Both the position numbers and the translations under genes were made by a program. A stretch of DNA of 64,000 nucleotides, from the NCBI GenBank assembly GCA_035576005.1, contig DATLXH010000056.1, positions 1 to 64,000 on the forward strand. The letters run 5' to 3'. A model generated the notes under the pieces. That model did not search any database and was not told where the DNA came from. It was given only the letters and a program-made list of their open reading frames with translations. Of this stretch, positions 8,938-16,926 are shown in pieces (the first letter of the stretch is position 1; each line of letters starts with the position of its first letter). This DNA comes from DATLXH01 sp035576005. Its GTDB lineage: Bacteria; Acidobacteriota; Thermoanaerobaculia; Gp7-AA8.

Positions 8938-10656
8938 ATGAGTGTAAGACTCGGTGAACTGCTCTCCAGAGCCGGTCTGATCAGCCAGGAGCAGCTCAAG
9001 GAAGCGCTCAAGATCCAGAAGGACACAGGGAGCAAGCTCGGTGAGACCCTCATCAAGCTCGCCTTCGTGACCGAGGAAGACATCACCGAGTGCCTCTCCC
9101 AGCAGTTCGGGGTCCCGTCAATCAATCTCGCGCATTTCGAGATCGATCCCGGCGTCATCAAGCTCATCCCTGCTGAGGTCGCGCGAAAGTACAACATCCT
9201 GCCGGTCAACAAGACGGGGGCCACGATCACGATCGCAATGGCCGATCCGACCAACGTTTTTGCCATGGACGATATCAAGTTCATGACCGGGTACAACGTT
9301 GAGCCGGTAGTCGCTTCCGAGCTGGGGATCAAAGCGGCGATTGACACGTACTACGGCACAACCTCATCGCTCGAGCTCAAGAAGGTGATGCAGGACCTTC
9401 AGAACACGGACGCCGGCACGGATCTCGAGGTGCTGGAAGAGGACGAGGAGTTCGATGTTGCGACCCTGGCGGCGGAGTCCGAAGAAGCGCCGGTCGTCAA
9501 GCTCGTCAATCTCATCCTGAGCGACTCGATCAAGCGCGGTGCTTCCGATATTCATATTGAGCCGTACGAAAAGGAGTTCCGCGTCCGTTTCAGGATCGAC
9601 GGAATTCTTTACGAGATCATGAACCCGCCACTCAAGTTGCGCGACGCCATGACCTCGCGCGTAAAAATTCTTGCAAAGCTCGACATCTCAGAAAAGCGAC
9701 TTCCACAGGACGGTCGAATCAAGCTCAAGATGAAGCTGAACGACAAGAACAAGGAGATCGACTTCCGAGTCTCCGTTCTGCCAACCCTGTTCGGCGAGAA
9801 AATCGTCATGCGGCTCCTGGATAAGGAGAATCTCCGCCTCGATATGACGAAGCTTGGATTCGAGCCGGAATCTCTCGCCCGTTTCGAGGAGGCGATTTTC
9901 AAACCGTGGGGAATGGTCCTGGTGACGGGGCCCACAGGATCGGGAAAGACGAACACTCTATACTCGGCTCTCTCGAAGGTGAACTCGCCTGAGGTCAACA
10001 TCATGACCGCCGAGGATCCTGTCGAGTTCAACCTTCCCGGGATCAATCAGGTTCAGATGAAAGAGCAGATCGGGCTGAACTTCGCGGCAACCCTGCGCTC
10101 GTTTCTGCGACAGGACCCGAACATCATTCTGGTCGGAGAGATCCGTGACTTCGAAACTGCCGAGATTGCGATCAAGGCCGCGTTAACCGGGCACCTCGTG
10201 CTTTCCACGCTCCACACGAACGACGCTCCTTCCACGATCAACCGCCTCATGAATATGGGAATCGAGCCGTTTCTGGTTGCCACGTCTGTCCAGTTGATTG
10301 CTGCGCAGCGACTCGTCCGCAGGATCTGCGGGAGTTGTCAGGAGCAGGTGGAGGTGACACCTCAGGCGCTGCTCAACCTCGGCTACAAGCAGGACGAGGT
10401 CTCGACGGTAAAGGTTTACAAGGGGCGAGGTTGCGAAAAATGCAACAACACCGGCTATAAAGGACGGGTAGGTCTTGTCGAGGTCATGGTGATCGACGAC
10501 GAGATCCGCGATCTGATTCTCTCGGGAGCCTCGGCGATGGATATCAAGCGCAAGGCGATGGAATCTGGGATGATTAACCTTCGCCGCTCAGGTTTGGTTA
10601 AGATTAAAGAAGGCATTACGACCATCGAAGAGGTCGTGCGGGAGACCGTCCTCTGA
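8938..10656 (+). CDS. pilB: Type IV pilus assembly ATPase PilB
   Basis: This is the cytoplasmic motor ATPase that powers pilus extension. The N-terminal MshEN-type domain (about residues 1-150, which binds c-di-GMP in some relatives) is followed by the GspE core. Walker A GPTGSGKT is near residue 331, with the Asp box and Walker B (ILVGEIRDFETAEIA) after it. The four-cysteine zinc site of PilB/GspE is present (CGSC near 463, CEKC near 498). At 572 residues it is full length. It heads a pilB-pilT-pilC-pilS cluster on one strand. Two GGDEF/EAL proteins elsewhere in the window make c-di-GMP control plausible, which is inference. Confidence 0.95.
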   Translation: MSVRLGELLSRAGLISQEQLKEALKIQKDTGSKLGETLIKLAFVTEEDITECLSQQFGVPSINLAHFEIDPGVIKLIPAEVARKYNILPVNKTGATITIAMADPTNVFAMDDIKFMTGYNVEPVVASELGIKAAIDTYYGTTSSLELKKVMQDLQNTDAGTDLEVLEEDEEFDVATLAAESEEAPVVKLVNLILSDSIKRGASDIHIEPYEKEFRVRFRIDGILYEIMNPPLKLRDAMTSRVKILAKLDISEKRLPQDGRIKLKMKLNDKNKEIDFRVSVLPTLFGEKIVMRLLDKENLRLDMTKLGFEPESLARFEEAIFKPWGMVLVTGPTGSGKTNTLYSALSKVNSPEVNIMTAEDPVEFNLPGINQVQMKEQIGLNFAATLRSFLRQDPNIILVGEIRDFETAEIAIKAALTGHLVLSTLHTNDAPSTINRLMNMGIEPFLVATSVQLIAAQRLVRRICGSCQEQVEVTPQALLNLGYKQDEVSTVKVYKGRGCEKCNNTGYKGRVGLVEVMVIDDEIRDLILSGASAMDIKRKAMESGMINLRRSGLVKIKEGITTIEEVVRETVL

Positions 10657-10692
10657 TTCGGAGGCGACCGTACGGATTGGAGCTAGTACAGA

Positions 10693-11820
10693 ATGACTCA
10701 GCCACTCACTTTGCATTTCCTTCTCAAGACCATGGTGGAGCGCGGAGGGTCTGATCTTCATGTAACGACCAACTCTCCTCCACAAATCAGGATCGACGGG
10801 AAGCTCACTCCGCTCGATCTGCCGCCGCTCATGGCGTCGGAGACCAAGCAACTCGCCTACTCGGTGCTCACCGACGCGCAGAAGCATCGGTTTGAGGAGA
10901 ACCTGGAGCTCGATCTGTCGTTCGGCATCAAGGGGCTTGCCCGGTTCCGTGCGAATATTTTTAATCAGCGTGGGGCTACTGCGGCCGTTTATCGCCAGAT
11001 CCCGTACGAGATTCGTGGTTTCAAGGATCTGGCTCTGCCTCAGGTAGTCGAGGAGATCTGCAATAAGCCTCGGGGGCTCGTTCTGGTCACGGGTCCGACG
11101 GGATCGGGCAAATCGACGACGCTCGCCGCCATGATCGACAAGATCAACCGCGAGCGTCACGAGCACATCATCACGATCGAAGATCCGGTCGAATTTCTTC
11201 ACTCTCACAAGAGCTGCGTCGTGAATCAGCGCGAGCTTCACGCGGATACGCATTCGTTCACCAACTCCCTGAAGTCGGCGCTCCGGCAGGATCCCGACGT
11301 CGTTCTCATCGGAGAGATGCGCGATCTGGAGACAATCGAATCGGCTCTCCGTATTGCGGAGACGGGGCACTTGACCTTCGGCACCCTCCACACGAATTCT
11401 GCTGCCCAGACGATCAATCGTGTCGTCGATGTCTTCCCGGCACACCAGCAGCCTCAGATCCGCGCCCAGCTTTCGTTCGTCCTCGAAGGGATCCTTTGTC
11501 AGGCGCTCCTGCCGAAAGCGAATGGAAAGGGACGGGCGATGGCGATGGAGATCCTCGTGCCGAACTCCGCGATCCGCAACCTGATTCGCGAAGACAAGGT
11601 TCACCAGATTTACAGCATGATGCAGACCGGACAGTCCAAATACGGGATGCAGACGTTCAACCAGTCTCTGGCGACGTTGTACTTCCGGAAATCCATCACG
11701 TTACAGACCGCGCTGGCACGCTCGTCCAATCCGGACGAGCTCCAGGAGATGATCTCCCGCGGGGCAGGTACATTGGCTCAACCAGGCTCACCGGCAGCGG
11801 CCAGACCGCGGCCGGCCTGA
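10693..11820 (+). CDS. pilT: Type IV pilus retraction ATPase PilT
   Basis: This hexameric ATPase depolymerises the pilus and drives twitching. Walker A GPTGSGKS is near residue 135, the Asp box ITIEDPVEF near 163, Walker B VVLIGEMRDLETIESAL near 203, and the His box GHLTFGTLHTNSA near 228. The C-terminal AIRNLIRE motif characteristic of PilT is present near 290. It lies 36 bp after pilB and before pilC, the usual motor-platform grouping. The C-terminal tail is Ala/Pro-rich and ends beside a heptamer repeat array. Confidence 0.95.
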   Translation: MTQPLTLHFLLKTMVERGGSDLHVTTNSPPQIRIDGKLTPLDLPPLMASETKQLAYSVLTDAQKHRFEENLELDLSFGIKGLARFRANIFNQRGATAAVYRQIPYEIRGFKDLALPQVVEEICNKPRGLVLVTGPTGSGKSTTLAAMIDKINRERHEHIITIEDPVEFLHSHKSCVVNQRELHADTHSFTNSLKSALRQDPDVVLIGEMRDLETIESALRIAETGHLTFGTLHTNSAAQTINRVVDVFPAHQQPQIRAQLSFVLEGILCQALLPKANGKGRAMAMEILVPNSAIRNLIREDKVHQIYSMMQTGQSKYGMQTFNQSLATLYFRKSITLQTALARSSNPDELQEMISRGAGTLAQPGSPAAARPRPA

Positions 11821-11824
11821 AGAG

Positions 11825-11940
11825 AATGCAGAATGCTGAATGCTCAATGGGAAAAGCAGAATGGAAAGCGGATTTTTCGGGTGCTCCTTTCGTGAGCCAA
11901 CGTTCTGCATTCTGCATTCTGCATGCTGCATTTTTTAACG
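11825..11940. repeat. Inverted arrays of the heptamer GCAGAAT between pilT and pilC
   Basis: The left part reads as tandem GCAGAAT-like heptamers (AATGCAGAATGCTGAATGC) and the right part as the complement (TTCTGCATTCTGCATTCTGC). Together they can form a large hairpin immediately ahead of the pilC ribosome site. A similar structure lies at 14918-15020 ahead of ruvB. It is non-coding: in-frame extensions of pilC through it are artefacts. Confidence 0.7.
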
Positions 11941-11949
11941 GAGGTAACG

Positions 11950-13152
11950 ATGCCGAACTTTGAATGGAAGGGTAGGGGCCGGGGTGGACAGGATCAGGCA
12001 GGCGTGCTGGTCGCGGATTCCAAGGACATCGCCATCGCCATGCTGCGCCGTCAGCAGATTGTGCCGACTGTGGTCAAGGAAAAGGGACGGGAGCTCGCGA
12101 TCCCGAAGTTCGGGGGGAAGGTTGGCCCGCAGCTCGTAGCGATCTTCACCCGGCAGTTCTCCGTCATGATCGATGCAGGTCTTCCACTGGTCCAGTGCCT
12201 CGAGATCCTTGCCGGTCAGCAGGAGCATAAAGCCTTCAAACGTGCATTGGTCCAGATTCGTCAGGACGTGGAATCGGGCTCGAACCTCGCCGATTCGATG
12301 CGTAAGCATCCCAAGATATTCAATGATCTGTATACGAACATGGTTGCCGCGGGAGAAGCCGGCGGTATCCTCGACACAATTCTCCAGCGGCTGGCTCAGT
12401 ACATCGAGAAGGCCGTTAAGCTCAACGGTCAGGTCAAGGCAGCAGCCATTTATCCTGTCTCGGTCATCTCGATCGCGGTCATCGTCGTGGCGATCATTCT
12501 CTGGAAAGTCATCCCGGTCTTCGCGTCCCTCTTCGAGGGCCTTGGTGCCGAGCTTCCTCTGCCCACCCGGGTCGTCATTTCGATGTCGAACTTCATCGCC
12601 GATTTCTGGTGGCTGATTACCATCGTGATCGTTGGCGGTGTTTACGCACTTCGTCGCTACCACGAGACCTACAGAGGAAAGCGGGTGATCGACGGAATCG
12701 CTCTCCGCATGCCGGTGCTCGGGCTGCTGCTTCGGAAGATCGCCGTGGCGAGATTCTGTCGCACGCTTGCTACGCTCACCTCGTCCGGCGTTCCAATCCT
12801 GGACGGGCTTTCGATCACCGCGAAGACCGCAGGCAACTCCATCATTGAAGACGCCATCATGTCGACCAGGAAATCGGTCGAAGAGGGGAAAACCATCAGC
12901 GAACCGCTCTCGCAGACAGATGTCTTTCCGACGATGGTTGTCCAGATGATTGCCGTAGGCGAGCAGACCGGTGCACTCGACACGATGTTGAGCAAGATTG
13001 CCGAATTCTATGAGGATGAAGTTGATGCCGCGGTTGCCGGACTCATGAAGCTCCTGGAGCCGGTGCTGATCGCTTTCCTCGGAGTCGCGATCGGCGGCAT
13101 CGTCATCGCGATGTACATGCCTATGTTCACGCTGATCGGAAAGGTCGGCTAA
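11950..13152 (+). CDS. pilC: Type IV pilus inner-membrane platform protein PilC
   Basis: This polytopic GspF/PilC-family protein anchors the PilB and PilT motors. Two repeated GspF domains are visible: the first has FTRQFSVMIDAGLPLVQCL near residue 70, and the second has FCRTLATLTSSGVPILDGL near 270. Hydrophobic segments lie near 170-195, 215-235 and at the C-terminus. The ATG at 11950 is preceded by GGAGG at good spacing. An upstream in-frame start at 11923 lies in the heptamer repeat and is rejected. At 400 residues the length is typical. Confidence 0.95.
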   Translation: MPNFEWKGRGRGGQDQAGVLVADSKDIAIAMLRRQQIVPTVVKEKGRELAIPKFGGKVGPQLVAIFTRQFSVMIDAGLPLVQCLEILAGQQEHKAFKRALVQIRQDVESGSNLADSMRKHPKIFNDLYTNMVAAGEAGGILDTILQRLAQYIEKAVKLNGQVKAAAIYPVSVISIAVIVVAIILWKVIPVFASLFEGLGAELPLPTRVVISMSNFIADFWWLITIVIVGGVYALRRYHETYRGKRVIDGIALRMPVLGLLLRKIAVARFCRTLATLTSSGVPILDGLSITAKTAGNSIIEDAIMSTRKSVEEGKTISEPLSQTDVFPTMVVQMIAVGEQTGALDTMLSKIAEFYEDEVDAAVAGLMKLLEPVLIAFLGVAIGGIVIAMYMPMFTLIGKVG

Positions 13153-13170
13153 CAGGCCGCAAGGCCAGGG

Positions 13171-13201
13171 GAGCTGGGCCAGGTCGTACCTGGTCCAGCT
13201 C
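13171..13201 (+). other. Intergenic stem-loop between pilC and pilS-like kinase
   Basis: A 13-bp stem with one mismatch (GAGCTGGGCCAGG pairing with CCTGGTCCAGCTC) encloses a 5-base loop. It lacks a T tract, so it may stabilise or process the pil mRNA rather than terminate it. Confidence 0.5.
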
Positions 13202-13220
13202 GCTCGTCGCGTCGCCAGCT

Positions 13221-14912
13221 ATGGCTGTCCTTCACTCCGAAGCGCGGATGTTGATCGCCATCAGGGTGGTGGTGATCACCACTCTCGTCCTGGCCGCGCT
13301 CATCATCCAGTTCACGGCTCCCTTCGTACTCCCGCTCGGCTACCTCTACCTCACGGCAGGGCTCACGTACGGGATGACCCTGCTCTACATCGGCATGTCC
13401 CGGTTTTTTTCGTCACGCAAGGTTCAGCTCTCGCTCCAGATCGGAGGAGACGTCCTGATCGAGACTTTGCTGATCTATTTCACAGGAGGACTCGACTCTC
13501 CGTTCTCCTTCCTCTATCTCGTCTCGATCATCACCGCTTCGATGCTTCTTTACAGGCGAGGCGGGCTTGTGACGGCGTCAGGCTGTGTGATCCTCTATGG
13601 CGCTCTGGCGGATCTGATTTTTTACCAGTTCCTTCCTCTGCCATCGGGCTCGAATCTCTTCCCAACGCCGACGCAGTGGACCTCGCTGCGGCTCTATCTG
13701 AACATGGCGACCAACTTTGCCGGGTTCTACGCCACCGCGCTGCTCACGTCGCTGATTTCCGAGAAGTTGCGGAAAACGGCGGATGAGCTCACCGCGAATC
13801 AACAGAATCTCGAGCGTCTCGAAGTGCTCAATCAAAACATCATCGAGTCAATCCCTTCAGGATTGATCACGATGTCGCAGGACGGCGCGATCTCGTTCGC
13901 AAACCCGGCCGCAGGAGAGATCCTGGGGGTGACAGCGGAATCCCTCACTGGGCGCCATGTCAGCGATGCAATCTTCTTCACCAGCGACGAGTGGAGCGCG
14001 CTCAAGCTGCGCGCCACGCTGCTCAACGATGAAGTGTTCAGAGCTGAAAAGAAGGATGTCATCCGGAACGGCGAAGAACGGACGTTCGGTTATGCCGTGA
14101 CTTCTCTCCGAGGACGCGATGGAAACTCTTACGGACTGACCCTCATCTTCCAGGATCTGACGGAGATCAAGAAGCTGGAAGGGCAATTGAGGCTGCGCGA
14201 TCGTATGGCTGCTGTAGGTGAGCTCTCAGCTGGCATCGCGCACGAGATACGAAATCCGCTCGCCGCCATCTCTGGTTCGGCTCAGGTTCTTCGAAACTCC
14301 GAGCGTCTCACGCCGCAGGAAGCGAGGCTGATGTCGATCATTCTCAAGGAATCGGAGCGGCTCAACAAGTCCATCGCTGAGTTCCTCAGGTTCGTCAAGC
14401 CGCAGGAGAAGAGAAGCTCGCCATTTGATATCGCTGCGAGTCTTACGGAAACTCTCGACCTCCTCGCAAACTCGTCAGAGCTCAGGCCCGATCATGAGAT
14501 CGCGCGACGGATCGAGCCGAGCTCGTTCGTAATCGAAGGCGATTCCGACCAGATACGCCAGGTCTTGTGGAACATCGCTCGGAACGCTTTTCAGGCAATG
14601 CCCGGCGGCGGGACCTTGACGGTCGCCACAACGCTCTCTCAAGGTTTCTATCGGATCGAGCTCACCGACGAGGGACGCGGCATGAGCGAGGCGGAGCAGC
14701 GCATTGTCTTCCAGCCATTCCGGACGCGTTTTCCCTCCGGCACGGGCCTTGGAATGGCGATCTCCTACCGAATCGTGCATGAGCACGGCGGAAGGATTAG
14801 TATCGAGTCGAAGGAAGGGGTGGGAACCACGATGACGCTCTCGCTACCCCTGGTTGACACCGCGCCCGATTCGCGTCAGGCGGCATTCGTCGAGGCTGCG
14901 AATGCGTCCTGA
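13221..14912 (+). CDS. PilS-like membrane sensor histidine kinase
   Basis: This kinase has about six N-terminal membrane helices (residues 10-185), as in PilS. A PAS domain follows near 205-320 and a NtrB-type transmitter after it: HisKA phosphoacceptor in GELSAGIAHEIRNPLAAI near 333, N box NIARNAFQAM, then DEGRGM and GTGLGMAI. PilS normally senses pilin and phosphorylates the sigma-54 activator PilR. No regulator gene follows it here; the sigma-54 regulator at 439-1947 is coupled to a different kinase, so the partner is either that protein or outside the window. The closeness to pilC supports a pilus-sensing role. Confidence 0.88.
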   Translation: MAVLHSEARMLIAIRVVVITTLVLAALIIQFTAPFVLPLGYLYLTAGLTYGMTLLYIGMSRFFSSRKVQLSLQIGGDVLIETLLIYFTGGLDSPFSFLYLVSIITASMLLYRRGGLVTASGCVILYGALADLIFYQFLPLPSGSNLFPTPTQWTSLRLYLNMATNFAGFYATALLTSLISEKLRKTADELTANQQNLERLEVLNQNIIESIPSGLITMSQDGAISFANPAAGEILGVTAESLTGRHVSDAIFFTSDEWSALKLRATLLNDEVFRAEKKDVIRNGEERTFGYAVTSLRGRDGNSYGLTLIFQDLTEIKKLEGQLRLRDRMAAVGELSAGIAHEIRNPLAAISGSAQVLRNSERLTPQEARLMSIILKESERLNKSIAEFLRFVKPQEKRSSPFDIAASLTETLDLLANSSELRPDHEIARRIEPSSFVIEGDSDQIRQVLWNIARNAFQAMPGGGTLTVATTLSQGFYRIELTDEGRGMSEAEQRIVFQPFRTRFPSGTGLGMAISYRIVHEHGGRISIESKEGVGTTMTLSLPLVDTAPDSRQAAFVEAANAS

Positions 14913-14917
14913 GGAGA

Positions 14918-15020
14918 AATGCAGAGTGCAGAACGCAGAATGCAGAATGAAACGCTGCGTCACGGCAGTCAGCATGGGACCGTCTTTTTTTGCATTCTGC
15001 ATTCTGCATTCTGCATTCTC
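14918..15020. repeat. Inverted heptamer arrays ahead of ruvB
   Basis: Four GCAGAAT-like units on the left face about four complementary units (GCATTCT repeated) on the right, separated by about 45 bp ending in a T7 run. The right array lies directly upstream of the ruvB start. The reading frame continues through it and would add a spurious His/Ser/Ala-rich 12-residue leader to RuvB. Confidence 0.7.
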
Positions 15021-15025
15021 TTTCG

Positions 15026-16051
15026 ATGTCTGAAGAACGAATCCTTTCTGGCGAAGTTTCAGATGAAGAGCTGGGAGTTGAGCTCTCTCTTCGCCCGCGG
15101 TTTCTCCGTGAATACATCGGGCAGTCCAAGGTAAAAGAGAATCTGGCGATCTCGATCGAGGCCGCGCGTAAACGGAAAGAAACACTGGATCACGTGCTGC
15201 TCTTCGGACCTCCAGGCCTCGGGAAAACCACGCTCGCAAATATCATCGCCAATGAAATGAGCGGCTCGATCAAAGCCACATCGGGCCCTGCAATCGAGAA
15301 GGCTGGAGACCTTGCCGCAATCCTGACGAATCTCGAGGCTGGAGACGTCTTCTTCGTCGATGAGATCCACCGGCTTCCAGCGCAGATTGAAGAAATTCTC
15401 TATTCGGCCATGGAAGACTTTCATCTCGACATCATCATCGGTCAGGGGGCCTCGGCGAGGACCGTGAAGATCGAGCTTCCACGGTTTACGATGATCGGAG
15501 CCACCACGCGCGCAGGGTTGCTGACCGCACCGCTGCGCTCTCGATTTGGCATCGTTCACCGGCTCGACTTTTATGACGTCGAATCTCTGACCGTCATCGT
15601 GGAACGCTCGGCTGACATCCTGACGATCCCGATCGAAAAGGAGGGCGCCTCCGAGATCGCGCGGAGGTCCCGCGGGACGCCTCGCATTGCAAACCGTCTT
15701 CTGCGCCGCGTTCGTGATTACGCCGAAGTTCGGCATGACGGGCGGGTCGATCTGAAGAACGCTCAAAGCGGACTCAGGATGCTCGAAGTCGATGAGTATG
15801 GTCTCGATGAGATCGATCGCAAACTGCTCACGGCCATCATCGAACGTTTCGGTGGAGGTCCGGTCGGAGTCAACGCCGTAGCGTCGTCGATTGGCGAGGA
15901 CCGCGGAACGATCGAGGATCTCTATGAGCCCTATCTGATTCAGATTGGCTTCCTGCAGCGCACTCCTCGGGGCCGCGTCGCAAGCAGGATCGCGTACCAG
16001 CACCTGGGATATCCGGAGTCCGCGGTACGGAACCAGAACCGACTTTTTTAG
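15026..16051 (+). CDS. ruvB: Holliday junction branch migration DNA helicase RuvB
   Basis: This AAA+ motor drives RuvA-bound Holliday junction migration in recombination repair. Near the N-terminus is the family signature LRPRFLREYIGQ. Walker A GPPGLGKTTLA is near residue 60, Walker B VFFVDEIHRL near 108, sensor I GATTRAG near 155 with the arginine finger in TAPLRSRFG, and the C-terminal winged helix starts around 255 with GGGPVGVNA. At 341 residues it is full length from the ATG at 15026. ruvA and ruvC are not adjacent. Confidence 0.96.
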   Translation: MSEERILSGEVSDEELGVELSLRPRFLREYIGQSKVKENLAISIEAARKRKETLDHVLLFGPPGLGKTTLANIIANEMSGSIKATSGPAIEKAGDLAAILTNLEAGDVFFVDEIHRLPAQIEEILYSAMEDFHLDIIIGQGASARTVKIELPRFTMIGATTRAGLLTAPLRSRFGIVHRLDFYDVESLTVIVERSADILTIPIEKEGASEIARRSRGTPRIANRLLRRVRDYAEVRHDGRVDLKNAQSGLRMLEVDEYGLDEIDRKLLTAIIERFGGGPVGVNAVASSIGEDRGTIEDLYEPYLIQIGFLQRTPRGRVASRIAYQHLGYPESAVRNQNRLF

Positions 16052-16071
16052 TTGCGCGCGAGCGGAGCACT

Positions 16072-16265
16072 TAGCCCGCATTTCTCACAGCTCCTCTGTT
16101 AACACACACAGAGTGTCATCCAAGTGTTGAGTCAGGGCGCCGCGTCGCGAGACAGACAAGAGTGTCTGTCCTACACGCGCATGTAGGACAGACACTCCTG
16201 TCTGTCTCGCGACACTCTTGTTTGTCTCGACGCTCGGGATGAAGGGCTGTGAGAAATGCGGGCTA
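16072..16265 (+). mobile_element. TA-flanked MITE-like element, type C, with nested palindrome
   Basis: This 194-bp element has ends TA-GCCCGCATTTCTCACAG and CTGTGAGAAATGCGGGC-TA. Its interior matches the 126-bp copy at 57179-57304 (inverted), except for about 65-70 extra bases forming a strong palindrome (GTCTGTCCTACACGCG... facing ...ATGTAGGACAGAC). It lies between convergent ruvB and the fasciclin gene and encodes nothing. Confidence 0.78.
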
Positions 16266-16291
16266 AGCGGGGCTAAGCGCACGCCGACCAC

Positions 16292-16326
16292 CAAAAAAAC
16301 GCCCCGCGGCGTCAGGCCGCGGGGCG
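16292..16326 (-). terminator. Rho-independent terminator of the fasciclin gene
   Basis: On the minus strand a perfect 10-bp GC stem (GCCCCGCGGC with GCCGCGGGGC, 5-base loop) is followed by T7. It lies 26 bp after the stop of the fasciclin-domain gene. Confidence 0.9.
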
Positions 16327-16351
16327 TGAGAGGATCGCTGCGCGATCCGAA

Positions 16352-16846
16352 TTACATTCCTGGAGGCATCAGAACGGTGTCGATCACATGAATCGTTCCG
16401 TTGCTGGCGCGAATGTCAGCTTTGGTGATGTGTCCGTTTCCGATCATGACCTGGTCTCCCATCATCATGATGCTCACTGGCTGACCGCCGGCGGTGTTCG
16501 CCGTCGTCATCTTCATCACCTGGGCCGCGCTCACGTTTCCAGCGACGACATGGTATTGAAGGATCGAGCGGAGCTTGTCCCGGTTTTCCGGTCGCATGAG
16601 CATCTCGAGGGTTCCGGCCGGGAGCTTGGCAAACGCTTCGTCAGTCGGCGCGAAGACTGTGTACGGTCCGGATTCCTTGAGCATCGGCACCAGCTCGGCT
16701 GCCATGAGCGCCTTGGCGAGCGTGTTGAACATCCCGGCATCCATTGCCGTTTCGACGACATCTTTCCTCATCATCGAGTCGCGATTCGAGGTGCTGCCAC
16801 ATGCAACTGAGAGAATGAGAGCTGATACTGCGACAAATCTTTTCAT
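16352..16846 (-). CDS. Fasciclin (FAS1) domain lipoprotein
   Basis: This 164-residue exported protein has a signal sequence with a lipobox-like ALILSVAC, so Cys16 may be lipidated. The FAS1 domain follows, with the H1 motif GPYTVFAPTDEAFAKLP, the YHVV segment (LQYHVVAGN) and the H2-like IHVIDTVLMPP end. FAS1 domains mediate adhesion or surface interaction. The ATG at 16846 has an AAGGAG ribosome site at 7 bp. The gene is probably a single transcription unit because a strong terminator follows. A Met-rich patch (SIMMMGDQVMIG) is unusual. Confidence 0.9.
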   Translation of the reverse strand: MKRFVAVSALILSVACGSTSNRDSMMRKDVVETAMDAGMFNTLAKALMAAELVPMLKESGPYTVFAPTDEAFAKLPAGTLEMLMRPENRDKLRSILQYHVVAGNVSAAQVMKMTTANTAGGQPVSIMMMGDQVMIGNGHITKADIRASNGTIHVIDTVLMPPGM

Positions 16847-16926
16847 GTAAATCTCCTTAATGGTTTTCCAGTTTACGTACGTCGGGGAATGTATTTTGGA
16901 TGCCGGTAGGGTGCCAAGTGATGCGA

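Noticed and set aside
14990..15025. Extended N-terminus of RuvB
   Set aside because: The added residues come from the heptamer array; the ATG at 15026 gives the normal RuvB start.
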